64,000 nucleotides of DNA from Burkholderia sp. D-99. GTDB lineage: Bacteria > Pseudomonadota > Gammaproteobacteria > Burkholderiales > Burkholderiaceae. Made by a program: the position numbers and the translations under genes. The stretch spans positions 558,001-622,000 of the forward strand of contig NZ_JAAOXM010000001.1 of the NCBI RefSeq assembly GCF_011605345.1, given 5' to 3'. The notes beneath the pieces were generated by a model. That model had not been told where the DNA came from. It did not search any database and saw nothing but the letters and a program-made list of their open reading frames with translations. Positions 25,357 to 34,634 of this stretch are shown in pieces; the stretch's first letter is position 1; each line of letters begins with the position of its first letter.

Positions 25357-26730
25357 TTACTTCGTCAACCCTCGTTCTTCCCACCGGTCCCAGGTCTTCA
25401 GCGCTCGACGGGCCACCCTGCCGAACAGGAACGACAGGGTGTCGCTCTTCATCGACATCGATTTCCGGTTCACGATCCAGAAGTCGGTCAAGGTCGTTTG
25501 CTTCCCGCTCAACAGATCCGCGATCGTCCGGCCATTGAGGTGCGTCAGGGCGACGCCGTGACCGAAACATCCGCCCGAGTAGATGATGCGTTCGTCGTCG
25601 ATGAAACCGATCTCCGGAACCATGTCCATCGTCACCGAAACCGGGCCGCCCCATCGATAGTCGATGCGCGTGTCCCGCAGCTGCGGGTAGATCCATTTCA
25701 GGTGTTCCTCGCAATGCCGCCAGGCCGCGGGGGCGGGAACCTCGTCCATGGCGTCCGTCGTGTAGCTGATCGCGTCCCCGCCTCCCATGAGAATGCGGCC
25801 ATCGGCCGTCGGCCGGAAATAGTGCAGCATCTGCCGATTGTCCCCGAACGACTGTCGCGCCTTCCAGCCGATACTGTCCCATTGCGCCTCGCTCAAGGGT
25901 TCGGTGACGACCTGATACGTCCAGAGCGGATATTGACGCGCTTTCAGCTTGGGCGAGCCGGGAACCTGGCGAGAATAGGCATTCGTCGCAACGACGATCC
26001 TGTCTGCCTCGATCCGGCCGTGCGGCGTCGCGATGCGTACCGACAACGGCGTTCGTTCCAGATTCGTGACGGGTGTCAGCTCGTAGATCGAGACCCCGCT
26101 CGACATCGCCAGGGCCTTCAGCGACCGGACCTGCTTGCAGGGGTTCAGATACCCGGTGTCCGACTCGTAGATGCCGCCGGCGAAACGTTCCGATTGGAAG
26201 TCCTGCTGGAACTGGTGCGCGCTGCGCCACACCATGTCCGTGTCGATGCCCAGCTGCTGGAACAATTCAAACGTCTTCTGCATTCGGCCCAATTGCTGCT
26301 TGGTATAGCTCGCGCGAACCAGGCCGCCATGGCAGTAGTCGGCTTGAAAACCATGTTCGTCGATGAGGTGCCGGGTGTGCGCCACGGCGAGCTTCAGGTA
26401 GTGATGGGCCTCGATCGTCTTTTGCTTGCCCCAGCGCAGCAGGACCATTTCCGGCTCGAGGCCGAACATCTTCGTGCTGAACCCGGCATTGCGTCCGCTG
26501 GCACCGAATCCCACGATGGCGGCCTCCAGCACGACGACTCGAGCATTGGGATTGTCCTTCTTGAATTGAAACGCCGTGTTCAGCCCGGTGAAGCCGCCCC
26601 CGATGATGGCGACATCGACCTTGAGATCCCCGGTCAGCGATGGATTGGGCGAATAGTCTCCGTAGGCTTGTTGCCAGAACGACCTGGCCTGAAGCAGGGG
26701 TGTTTGATCGAGTGCCATGGCGATGCTCAC
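25357..26730 (-). CDS. FAD-dependent amine/amino-acid oxidoreductase (DAO family)
   Basis: A 457-residue flavoprotein of the DadA/PuuB/glycine-oxidase fold. The Rossmann motif DVAIIGGGFTGLNTAF lies at about residues 39-54, followed by VLEAAIVGFGASGRNAGF. The C-terminal half has GHGVALTHLNGR, the usual FAD-end motif. It starts at a GTG (26728-26730), or at the in-frame ATG four codons later; neither has a good ribosome site. It lies 74 bp downstream of a small orphan gene on the same strand. Substrate unknown; PuuB-like enzymes oxidise glutamyl-putrescine. No polyamine genes lie nearby. Confidence 0.87.
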   Translation of the reverse strand: MSIAMALDQTPLLQARSFWQQAYGDYSPNPSLTGDLKVDVAIIGGGFTGLNTAFQFKKDNPNARVVVLEAAIVGFGASGRNAGFSTKMFGLEPEMVLLRWGKQKTIEAHHYLKLAVAHTRHLIDEHGFQADYCHGGLVRASYTKQQLGRMQKTFELFQQLGIDTDMVWRSAHQFQQDFQSERFAGGIYESDTGYLNPCKQVRSLKALAMSSGVSIYELTPVTNLERTPLSVRIATPHGRIEADRIVVATNAYSRQVPGSPKLKARQYPLWTYQVVTEPLSEAQWDSIGWKARQSFGDNRQMLHYFRPTADGRILMGGGDAISYTTDAMDEVPAPAAWRHCEEHLKWIYPQLRDTRIDYRWGGPVSVTMDMVPEIGFIDDERIIYSGGCFGHGVALTHLNGRTIADLLSGKQTTLTDFWIVNRKSMSMKSDTLSFLFGRVARRALKTWDRWEERGLTK

Positions 26731-26804
26731 AGGTGGGGAGATCCGGCCGCCGCCCGATTGATGACTGCGAGGGCGCAGCGGCGAATTTCCCGGGTTACAA
26801 GGGC

Positions 26805-27320
26805 TTACGCCCGCTGGTTCTGGTTATTGATTTCGGTATCCGAAGCAATTATCTCGTGCTGATGAATGAATGCGTCGATGCGGCTTGCCAGCACGGCATC
26901 GTCTCCGTTCAATGAGCGCTTCATCATGTCGATCTGGAACGCCTCCTGATCGACCATGTAATCGAGAAAGGCGCGCGCATCGGAGGGGCCGATGTCCCGA
27001 AGCCGGCGCAACGTTTCGCAGTAGACGACAGTCTGCGCGCACACGTACTTCAGGAAAGGTTTCAGCAGACACCTCGGGACCGAACTCACGACCCATGCCT
27101 TTACCCGCGTCGTCAACCTGGGCGAAGCATCCACTCCCCAACGAGTTGCCGCAGCGTGGTAAATCGGCGCGTTGAACACTTCCAGTTTCAGATAGGCTGC
27201 CCAAAGTCGCTGACGGGGATCACCGTCGAGGCGCCCCGCAAGTCTTCCAATGGCACGCAACGCGAAGGCGCGGTTCTGGATCTCGTGATGAAATCCATCG
27301 ATAAAGGCATTAGTCGGCAT
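26805..27320 (-). CDS. Helical orphan protein, unknown
   Basis: A 171-residue, mainly helical protein with no family I recognise. The segments KLEVFNAPIYHAA, VYCETLRRL, YMVDQEAFQIDMMKR and FIHQHEIIA place Glu and His residues at intervals reminiscent of ferritin-like bundles, but no EXXH pair is clear. Start taken at the ATG at 27318-27320; an in-frame ATG 22 codons earlier (27386) is possible. Base composition is lower in GC than in the flanks. It is probably co-transcribed with the FAD oxidoreductase gene that follows. Confidence 0.6.
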   Translation of the reverse strand: MPTNAFIDGFHHEIQNRAFALRAIGRLAGRLDGDPRQRLWAAYLKLEVFNAPIYHAAATRWGVDASPRLTTRVKAWVVSSVPRCLLKPFLKYVCAQTVVYCETLRRLRDIGPSDARAFLDYMVDQEAFQIDMMKRSLNGDDAVLASRIDAFIHQHEIIASDTEINNQNQRA

Positions 27321-28155
27321 CAAAATTTTCCGCTCGTGTATGGCCAGTGTGTGGCAGGAAAAAGCGGTTCCCGGCCCTACCGGCATGTCGATCGATTCGA
27401 ACAAGCACGAAGTAATCCTAATAATCAAGGTCTGGAAGACGTCAATGGTCGGAACAATGGGTTGCGTACTCAATCGCCGGAAATGCCGCCGGTCCCGCAC
27501 TCTTCAACTTCCGTGCGGCTTCCAGAGGGGAAAGCGACCCGCTGGAGCTCGACTCGAGTCACGCCGGGCAATCGCCCGCGTATGCCGTCGCCGGTACGTA
27601 TTGACGATAATATGTCACGTGACCTATTTGTGCAACTTTGGCGACGAACACGCAACGTCGACTGTGGAACCCGATTGCGGCCATCGAGCTCAGCCGCCAA
27701 GCAGCCGGCGTCGTGGATCGTCAGTCTCGTGAAAGAGATGAAGGGCGTTCTTGTCGCCACGGCGGAAGTGTTGCAGCGGGGTGCTCAAGCAAGTGGAAGA
27801 TGAACAAGGATTCCTCTTGCAGACGGGCACCGGACAAGTCCTGTGTACGCCCGCCGATGGACGCCGTCTCGTCTCCCCGGATTCCCAAACCTGCGTAGAA
27901 TGTCGCCGTCAGGTTCGGCACTTCGGCTCCCACGGTGGAGCCGGTGCCTGGAAGCCGACGGCAGATTCGAGTCGACCGGCACGACCCAATGTCAGGTATC
28001 GATGCTTTGCACAATCCGGTCAACCAACCTATATCCCCGCTCGCCGTGTATCGGGCGGGCACGGCGCGGTCGGTATTCGACCGGGCATGAACGGCGCTGA
28101 CGCGTCGTCGGCACCATCGCCCGGGCATTCGCTCGTCGGGCAGCAGGAGGAATTC
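27321..28155. other. Large gene-poor gap, 835 bp
   Basis: No gene supported. The stretch is less GC-rich than average and contains short AT-rich runs. A perfect 10-bp palindrome GTCACGTGAC lies at 27614-27623 just after a TTGACG hexamer at 27601-27606, suggesting an operator or promoter for one of the divergent genes. A 96-codon minus-strand frame (27470-27760) has no ribosome site. Rearrangement or decay of older genes is possible. Confidence 0.5.
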
Positions 28156-28776
28156 TTGAAGAAGGCGGCTCTCGATAACGAACGCGTCTTGACCGAACGC
28201 GGCAAGAACACGGTGAACAAAATCATGGCCAGTGCGATCGAGATCTTCGTCGTCGAAGGCTACGGTGGGCTGACCATGCGGAAGGTCGCGGCAAAGGCGG
28301 GCCTGGCGCTGTCGAACCTGCAGCATTACTTTCCCACTCGCGAAGACATCTTCGCGGCCATCCTTTCCGCGACGAGGGAGGCCTACGCCAATACGTACGA
28401 CAGTGTGTGCGCGGACACGTCGCTGACACCCGAGGGCCGCCTGGAGAAAGTGGTCAGGATGTTGCTTGAAGACGGCAAGCAGCCTCAGACGCAAAGCCTG
28501 TTCGTGAACTTCTGGGCACTGGCCCAGACTCAAGAGTTCGCGCGGAAAATGCTCGAAGAGGGATACGGGTTTCAACGGAACGTGATCGCCGGATTCATCG
28601 AAGCCGTGAACCCGGCGCTGTCACAAGCGGCGCTCGCCAGGCGAGCCGCACTGGTTACGGCACAGATCGAGGGGCTCATCGTGTTGATACCGCAAAGAAA
28701 CCGGTTCCCGTCGGATATCAAGGGAATCGAGGACGACGCGGTGATGGCCATTCTGGCTTTGGCCAAGGCGCCATGA
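28156..28776 (+). CDS. TetR family transcriptional regulator
   Basis: A 206-residue regulator of the BetI/FabR-like TetR group. The DNA-binding domain spans about residues 17-65, with GGLTMRKVAAKAGLALSNL and QHYFPTREDIFAAIL. Start choice: a TTG at 28156-28158 has a perfect AGGAGG five bases upstream (28145-28150), whereas the ATG at 28087 has no ribosome site; the frame is open from 27751. The divergent small gene and FAD oxidoreductase are its likely targets. Confidence 0.85.
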   Translation: MKKAALDNERVLTERGKNTVNKIMASAIEIFVVEGYGGLTMRKVAAKAGLALSNLQHYFPTREDIFAAILSATREAYANTYDSVCADTSLTPEGRLEKVVRMLLEDGKQPQTQSLFVNFWALAQTQEFARKMLEEGYGFQRNVIAGFIEAVNPALSQAALARRAALVTAQIEGLIVLIPQRNRFPSDIKGIEDDAVMAILALAKAP

Positions 28777-29018
28777 GCTGAACCGCTGCGGCGGCTTGGC
28801 GTCAGCCTGGATCGGGGTAGCTTCGGAAAGCGGGGAATGCTACACATCAAGGCTGGTCGAGATGTGGTGCTATCCCACGCAGATCCCCGAGATGCGGTTC
28901 GACCTATCCCTCATGTGCTCGAGTGGTCGAAGCCTATCGAATCAGGCGCAGAGACGTTGACGCGACGAGGTTTGCTTGCAACTGGCTGGAAAGAGGATCT
29001 ACGAGGAGAACACAGGCA

Positions 29019-29894
29019 ATGTTGATCGGTACGCTGGAAAAGCGCGGAGAAGATTCATCCTTTGGGCGACGATCTTCAGGCACCCGAAAAAGCAGGAAAC
29101 TCAACTTTTACGTGCAAACGGTGTTGACGTTCGTCCTGGCGCTGGTCGCACACTGCACGTTTGCCGCGAGCGACGTGACCGACAACGATCAGCAGCAAGC
29201 TGCGTTGCGTACGCTGATGGGCACGGCTCCGGCACCGGCAGACAGCGTCAAGGGTGTCGCGCTTTCACCATGGGCGCATGGTCCATCGGCTTCAGGGCCG
29301 CTGTGGGTCGTGGCCGCCTTGGTCCAGCGCCCGACCGATAACGTCGACGCGGAATTGTGGACAGGTGTCCTGACCCGCGACGGGCAAGGGTTCCACCTGC
29401 TCGCGAGTGATCGGAGCGAGCGCGTCGATACGTCACCGATGTTATGGAATGTGTTCCTGACGATGGACGTCATTCCCTACCGAATCAGCGCGCAGGAAAC
29501 CGCCTTTGGCGTTCGCTTCAACAATAACTACACGTCGACTGCACATAGCGACTCGACCGGGATACTGAGCCTGTATCGCTATGCCGATGCACGCGTGATG
29601 CCAATCTTCACCGCAACTACCGATTGGTCGACCTATGACAAGGACGGGGCTGCGGAGTGTGTAGCGGAGAAGGCAGGAAAAGGCAACGATCCGGGGGACG
29701 CACGGCAGGATGCCTGCGATGCGGAAAACACGACGGAGGTTCATTACGTGCTGTCGTTCAGCCCTCACACGACCAACGGGCACTACGACCTCCTTGTGCG
29801 TCCGAAGGGCAAGGCTGCGTCGGGCAAGTCCGCGCGTTTTACCTGGAATGAGAAAACGTATCAGCCGCGTCAATTCGTCGGCGACTGGCGCTGA
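29019..29894 (+). CDS. Exported protein, unknown
   Basis: A 291-residue protein, not recognised. A long basic N-terminus (RSSGTRKSRK) precedes a hydrophobic segment (about residues 32-47) that looks like a signal peptide, cut after CTFAAS or thereabouts. The mature part is rich in beta strands and charged residues (DNVDAELWTGVLTRDGQGFH). Two Cys (in AAECVAEKAG and ARQDACDAEN) could form a disulfide. An AGGAG element precedes the ATG at 29019; a later GTG at 29112 would give a more ordinary signal peptide. Confidence 0.65.
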   Translation: MLIGTLEKRGEDSSFGRRSSGTRKSRKLNFYVQTVLTFVLALVAHCTFAASDVTDNDQQQAALRTLMGTAPAPADSVKGVALSPWAHGPSASGPLWVVAALVQRPTDNVDAELWTGVLTRDGQGFHLLASDRSERVDTSPMLWNVFLTMDVIPYRISAQETAFGVRFNNNYTSTAHSDSTGILSLYRYADARVMPIFTATTDWSTYDKDGAAECVAEKAGKGNDPGDARQDACDAENTTEVHYVLSFSPHTTNGHYDLLVRPKGKAASGKSARFTWNEKTYQPRQFVGDWR

Positions 29895-29905
29895 AATTCG
29901 GCGTT

Positions 29906-29932
29906 GTGAGCCGGGTGAGCCGGGTGAGCCGG
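29906..29932 (+). repeat. 9-bp tandem repeat, 3 copies (GTGAGCCGG)
   Basis: Three identical 9-bp units just after the stop of the exported protein gene. Short and non-coding. Confidence 0.8.
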
Positions 29933-30126
29933 GGAGGCCCACGGCGGGCGAAAGGAGTTGACCGTCCAAGGTTACGACGGCGCGGCAGGAAGGGGGCGGC
30001 CGGGCATGAGTCGGCCGGATGCATCGGGTCGACGCGGCTGCTTCCATCGTTGAATCCCGTCGACGTTCGCATGCGCCGTGGGAGCCGTTGGCCGTGGTGC
30101 TTCATCAGGGAGAGCTTTTACAAACC

Positions 30127-31035
30127 ATGCAGACGGAAATCGAAGCGCCGGGCCCGGCCGGCCCGTTGAAAGGCACGCTGTTGTCTCCGGCCTCCGGCGA
30201 CGCCCCGGTGGTGTTGATCGTGCCGGGCTCAGGCCCGACCGACAGGAATGGCAACGCGCCGAACTGGCTTCAGGCGTCGACCTACCGATTGCTCGCGGAA
30301 GGGCTGCACGATGCGGGTATCGCGTCGGTTCGAATCGACAAGCGCGGCATGTACGGCAGTGCGTCGGCGATACCGGATGCCGATGACGTCACGATCGACG
30401 AGTACGCGGCCGACGTCCATTCGTGGGTCGCCGCCATTCGTGCGCGGACGCGGGCTTCCCGGGTATGGCTGTTGGGGCATAGCGAGGGCGGACTGGTAGC
30501 GTTGTCGGCTGCACGGCAAATGGCCGACATCGACGGCCTGATCCTGGTATCGACGGCGGGGCGCCCGCTAGGGCGCGTGTTGAGGCAGCAACTGCAGTCG
30601 AACCCGGCAAATGCCCCGATCCTGGCCAATGCAATGTCGATCCTCGATTCCCTGGAAGCCGGGGAGCGTGTAGATGCAGCCGGGATCGACCCGGCACTCA
30701 TGCAGTTGTTCAGGCCGAAAGTCCAGCGCTTCCTGATGAGCGAGTTGACCCTGGATCCGGCAGCGCTCCTGGCCGGTTACATGAAGCCCGTGCTCATCGT
30801 GCAGGGATCGCGGGATCTCCAGGTTGCCGTACAGGACGCGGAACTTCTGAAGCAGGCCAATCCGCGCGCCGAAATGGCGCTGATCGCCGACGCCAATCAC
30901 GCGCTCAAGACGGTTCGCACGCCGGCGCGGCAGGAAAACCTCGCTGCTTATTCGAACCCGGATCTGCCGCTGGCGGACGGTGTGGTGGAGGCAATTTCGG
31001 CGTTCGTGTACGCAGCGATAGCGGGTCGGCGCTAG
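30127..31035 (+). CDS. Alpha/beta hydrolase
   Basis: A 302-residue hydrolase. PGSGPTDRNGN is an oxyanion-hole segment, the nucleophile lies in LLGHSEGG, the acid is probably in the VQGSRDLQV segment and the base is the His of IADANHALK. It resembles the serine-aminopeptidase/lysophospholipase-type hydrolases often annotated as exported or cytosolic esterases; no signal peptide is present. Start chosen at the ATG at 30127, because the upstream codons (frame open from 30019) have no similarity to the fold. It stands alone. Confidence 0.85.
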   Translation: MQTEIEAPGPAGPLKGTLLSPASGDAPVVLIVPGSGPTDRNGNAPNWLQASTYRLLAEGLHDAGIASVRIDKRGMYGSASAIPDADDVTIDEYAADVHSWVAAIRARTRASRVWLLGHSEGGLVALSAARQMADIDGLILVSTAGRPLGRVLRQQLQSNPANAPILANAMSILDSLEAGERVDAAGIDPALMQLFRPKVQRFLMSELTLDPAALLAGYMKPVLIVQGSRDLQVAVQDAELLKQANPRAEMALIADANHALKTVRTPARQENLAAYSNPDLPLADGVVEAISAFVYAAIAGRR

Positions 31036-31225
31036 TCGTAGTCGAGTCCGGTTCGGCCATGCGGGCGGCCTGTAACGGGGCGGGAGATCGGCAGATGACG
31101 TCGAGCGTTTGCCGTGGGAAACGGGCATGGTCGCTTCGACCCGCTTCGGCCGAACGCATCGAGCAGGAGTTGACCCGCAGGCGACATTCGACGGACAAAC
31201 GCAAATCGCCGCAAATCGTGCGCCG

Positions 31226-31645
31226 TCAACGACTCAGATAATCCGTCACGCGCGCCTGCAAATGCGTGATCGCATCGGTGAGCCGCAGATACGCGTCGAC
31301 ATCCATCAGTGTCCATTCCTGGCCTTCGTTGCCGAAACGGATCGCGGCGATTTCCGCATCGCTCAGCCAACTGGCGAAGAACCAGTGTGGCAGGCGGTCC
31401 GGTCGATTCGACGGATAGACCCGTGACCAACCTATCCGGCTGCTCGGTATCGCCAGTCCGAATTCCTCATGGAGTTCACGCAATACGCACGCTTCGGGCG
31501 TCTCGTTGCCTTCCCGGCCTCCGCCGGGCAGGTCCCACAGGCCGGGAAACGGTATGTCGGGTTTGTCGTCACGTCGATAGACGAGGATTTCCCGGTTCTT
31601 GAAGAGCGCGATCTTTGAACCACTGAAGGGGGCGGGCGATTCCAT
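31226..31645 (-). CDS. Nudix hydrolase
   Basis: A 139-residue Nudix protein. The signature is complete: Gly, then Glu, then REL-EE-GL within GGREGNETPEACVLREL and HEEFGLAI, at about residues 42-66. The N-terminal strand KIALFKNREILVYRRDD and the RPDRLPHWFFASWL segment complete the fold. Start at the ATG at 31643-31645, which gives the normal length. Substrate (nucleoside diphosphate-X) unknown. It is divergent from a GNAT gene, with about 300 bp between. Confidence 0.9.
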   Translation of the reverse strand: MESPAPFSGSKIALFKNREILVYRRDDKPDIPFPGLWDLPGGGREGNETPEACVLRELHEEFGLAIPSSRIGWSRVYPSNRPDRLPHWFFASWLSDAEIAAIRFGNEGQEWTLMDVDAYLRLTDAITHLQARVTDYLSR

Positions 31646-31943
31646 GCATGATCCATATCGTGGAAGCTGGGCTGTCAGTGTAGATTCTCGGGTATCCACG
31701 CGTACGCTCGATTTGGTATAAGCATCCGTCCGGCACGGCCGCAACGACAGCGCGCGCGATGCCTGCTGCCGCTCGTCAGCTTGAAACCGGCCAATGAAGG
31801 ATCCGCCTGTCCGGCCGGTGCGGTATAGCCGATACCGCCGTTAAAGGTTGAGAATCGAACATGAAGACTTTTGCCATAAGGAACGGCCAATCGGAAAATC
31901 GGCGTCGGCCCAGCGCTCGGTAATTTTCCGCACAAGGAACGAG

Positions 31944-32456
31944 ATGAACGCAATGTTGTCGATCCGAACCGCGAGGCAGGAAGACGCCACGCGTATCGCC
32001 GTGCTCGGCGCGCACGTGTGGGTGCATACCTATGCAGCGGCGGGCGTGTCCGAGGTCATTGCGCAGTATGTGCTGACGACCTTTACGACTGAACGCATCC
32101 TGACTCTGGTGAACGATCCTGACACCGTTCTGCTGGTTGCCGAGGCAGACGGAAATCTTGCCGGATATATCGTCATCCGCCTGGGGGCGCAGCTTGCAGA
32201 CGTTCCCGTCGAGATTGAAACCCTCTACGTCCAGGCGTCTTTTTCCGGTCGTGGAATCGGATCGGCACTGCTGACTCATGCGAGCGGCATTGCAGAGGAA
32301 AGAACCGGAAACCGTTCATTCTGGCTCAGCGTCAACTCGCAAAATGCGAAGGCGATCTCTTTCTACCATTCCCGTGGAATGACGCAGGAAGGAATAACGT
32401 ACTTTGAGCTTGGCGGGATCCAGCACGAGAACAAGATAATGGTCGCGCGGGGCTGA
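31944..32456 (+). CDS. GNAT family acetyltransferase
   Basis: A 170-residue single-domain N-acetyltransferase. Motif A is ETLYVQASFSGRGIGSALLT at about residues 92-111, with the GRGIGS turn for acetyl-CoA. Motif B includes WLSVNSQNAKAISFYHSRGM. An AAGGAACGAG ribosome site precedes the ATG at 31944. It resembles the RimI/PhnO-like group; substrate unknown. Confidence 0.9.
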   Translation: MNAMLSIRTARQEDATRIAVLGAHVWVHTYAAAGVSEVIAQYVLTTFTTERILTLVNDPDTVLLVAEADGNLAGYIVIRLGAQLADVPVEIETLYVQASFSGRGIGSALLTHASGIAEERTGNRSFWLSVNSQNAKAISFYHSRGMTQEGITYFELGGIQHENKIMVARG

Positions 32457-32600
32457 CACATCACGCGTCGTTGTGAACGGCCGTTGAGCGTCAGCAAGTG
32501 TGCTGACATTGACGCGACCATTGCTCCCTCGGCGTGTCCGTTTTCGCAACCGGCGGCAGGCAGTCATTCGATTCCGGACCACGACAACAGAAAACGAGCC

Positions 32601-32966
32601 ATGGCAAACCTGATTCGATTCAGTGTTCGACCGGTATTTCAGGGTAGTGATCGGCTGGTCGAGATACTTGATGACCATCGCGCGGTCGATTTCCCGAGCA
32701 TCGCCGCGATCCTGCAGGATGCGCTCCACGCTGTCCGGGTTCCGCACCCGGATGGCCTTGATGAACCCGTGATCGCCTTGTCCCAGGATCGCTGCTTCAG
32801 CTATTGGACTTATGCTCGGGGGCACTATGAAATTGACGACGATATCTGGGGATTGTTCGTGACGGCGTCGATCGACAATTCGTCCATCGTCGCGGACATC
32901 GAAAGCGCACTCCTGTCGACGGGGAAGTTCGTCAAGGAAGACGTGGATTTCGGCAAGTTCGAGTGA
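32601..32966 (+). CDS. Hypothetical protein
   Basis: A 121-residue acidic protein with no family recognised. It starts MANLIRFSVRP and contains VPHPDGLDEPV and SYWTYARGHYEIDDDIWGLFVTA, ending DFGKFE; a mixed alpha/beta cytosolic fold is likely. Only a weak AACGAGCC element precedes the ATG. It stands alone between a GNAT gene and the EthD gene on the other strand. Confidence 0.6.
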   Translation: MANLIRFSVRPVFQGSDRLVEILDDHRAVDFPSIAAILQDALHAVRVPHPDGLDEPVIALSQDRCFSYWTYARGHYEIDDDIWGLFVTASIDNSSIVADIESALLSTGKFVKEDVDFGKFE

Positions 32967-33165
32967 GTCGACGGGGGCAGGGAACGCCTGCGCAGCCATA
33001 CCGAACGACCTATCCTTGCGCCCCGCAAGGACCGCGCCAGGTTGAGCAATGCTCTCCACGGAAATCCGCGAAGCGGCGACAAACAAGCCGGCGAAGCGCA
33101 TCTGCGCTCCACCGGCTCAGCAGCCATTCCGGATAAAAGCGATCGCACCACGCGATCCCCTGAAC

Positions 33166-33882
33166 CTACCCCCGCACCGCCTTCACCACATACTGACTCG
33201 TCGGTACCACATCGATCTTGTCGAAGTCGATGAAGCGTCCACAGCTGTCCATCATCTCGGCCACGTTGCGCTGGAATTTTTCATCATCGCCTACCGCATC
33301 GAAAAACGCATGCGGATCGGTCATCGCCGCGGCGGGAAAGCATTCCTCGACGATCGCGTCATAACCGGGCGCCGCATGCGTGAGCGCGCGCACGACGACG
33401 TTCTGCACATAAAGGAAGTTATCCTGCGTATCGATCGCGACGCGCGTGTGATGCCCGTGCCATACGTCGAGCCATGCCTCGTGCGTGAGGCGCGGCGGCC
33501 GCTTCAGGAACGCGAGCTGCGAGAAGCCCGTAGTGCGCTCGCCCGGCTGCGCCGGAAAGCGCGTATTCGGGATCGGCTGCGACTCGGTGACGAGATACGC
33601 AGCCATGTGCGGGACGACTGAGCGCACCGCGTCGTCGAACGGCTGGCGGAACATCGCGTTTGCGCTATCGACCCACACCGCGACGATCCCGTCGATGCCT
33701 GGGTGCGTGTTGGTCTGCTTCAGGCCGGCGGCCGGCGCGACATCCGCATCGGCAACGTTCACCTGCACGCCGTGCGCACCGAGCGACAGTAGCTTGTCGG
33801 CGAGTTGCGCGCGCACCGTGCGGCTCCACTGATCGGGCGCGGCTTTTGCGTCGCGCCACAATACGTAAATGACTTTCTCCAT
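33166..33882 (-). CDS. EthD-domain protein
   Basis: A 238-residue protein of two ferredoxin-like repeats in the EthD family, small barrel proteins that accompany monooxygenase or reductase pathways (named from ethyl tert-butyl ether degradation). The C-terminal repeat has AFLKRPPRLTHEAWLDVWHG, HTRVAIDTQDNFLYVQNVVV and DAIVEECFPAAAMTDPHAFF, the usual EthD blocks; the N-terminal repeat is diverged. It follows a SnoaL-like gene by 50 bp on the same strand, so the two form an operon divergent from the SnoaL-SDR set. Confidence 0.87.
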   Translation of the reverse strand: MEKVIYVLWRDAKAAPDQWSRTVRAQLADKLLSLGAHGVQVNVADADVAPAAGLKQTNTHPGIDGIVAVWVDSANAMFRQPFDDAVRSVVPHMAAYLVTESQPIPNTRFPAQPGERTTGFSQLAFLKRPPRLTHEAWLDVWHGHHTRVAIDTQDNFLYVQNVVVRALTHAAPGYDAIVEECFPAAAMTDPHAFFDAVGDDEKFQRNVAEMMDSCGRFIDFDKIDVVPTSQYVVKAVRG

Positions 33883-33932
33883 TGCTCCGGCTCCAGGGGG
33901 AATGACGGGATCGGCGGCGGTGCCGCCGGGGT

Positions 33933-34445
33933 TCAGGAAGCGGCTTCAGGCGATCCGGCTGCCTGGTGTGCGTCCGGCGCGAACCGGTTCGCGGTCAGCG
34001 TGAACGACGGCGGGATCGGCGACGTGACGGTTTCGAACAGCCGCTCGTGGCGCGTCGCGTGAATGCGCCACACGCCGTCGCGCTTCACGTACTGATCGTC
34101 GTAGAACGCAGTGCCGTGCAGCAGGTAGTTGTCCTCGAGATTGATCGCATGGTCTTCGAGAAACCACACGCCGCACGCGTGATCGGCGGACACCAGCGTG
34201 AGTTCCGGGTGATGGCCGTGATGCATCGTCAGGAAGGTGGGCTTGCCGATCAGCTCGCGCAGGCTCGACACGAACGCGTCGCGGCCGTCGTACGCATAGC
34301 GGCCGCCATACAACCGCGCCTCGCAGTCTTCGGTCAGGCAATCCGCGAGCAGTGCCCAGTCGTGCGTGTCGACCGCGCGGAAATACCGGTACTTCAACTG
34401 TCGGATCTGCTCGTACTCATGGAGCGTGCGGGTCGTGTCGTCCAT
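33933..34445 (-). CDS. SnoaL-like (NTF2 fold) protein
   Basis: A 170-residue protein of the nuclear transport factor 2 fold. The first helix (QIRQLKYRYFRAVDTHDWALLADCLTEDCEA), the GRDAFVSSLRELIG loop and the final strand segment (GVWRIHATRHERLFETV) are typical of the SnoaL/dehydratase-like group, which includes scytalone dehydratase, steroid isomerase and polyketide cyclases. The extra C-terminal tail is disordered. Divergent from another SnoaL-like gene at 34635; the two proteins may act on related substrates. Confidence 0.88.
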   Translation of the reverse strand: MDDTTRTLHEYEQIRQLKYRYFRAVDTHDWALLADCLTEDCEARLYGGRYAYDGRDAFVSSLRELIGKPTFLTMHHGHHPELTLVSADHACGVWFLEDHAINLEDNYLLHGTAFYDDQYVKRDGVWRIHATRHERLFETVTSPIPPSFTLTANRFAPDAHQAAGSPEAAS

Positions 34446-34634
34446 CGCCGGGTCTCGTGGTGGTGTCGTTCGATGGTAGGAACGAAGCCGCCTGCATCAC
34501 ATCGTCTGTTCGGACGAAACCCTCATGCATGAACCGCCGGTTTAATCCGAACGGGTGATGGCCGACGCATCGCGCAGCGGTAACGTGGCATCGACGCGGC
34601 CTTCGAACCGCGCGGCACCGAACAAGGAGACAGG

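Noticed and set aside
27470..27760. 96-codon minus-strand frame in the 835-bp gap
   Set aside because: No ribosome site and no family resemblance.
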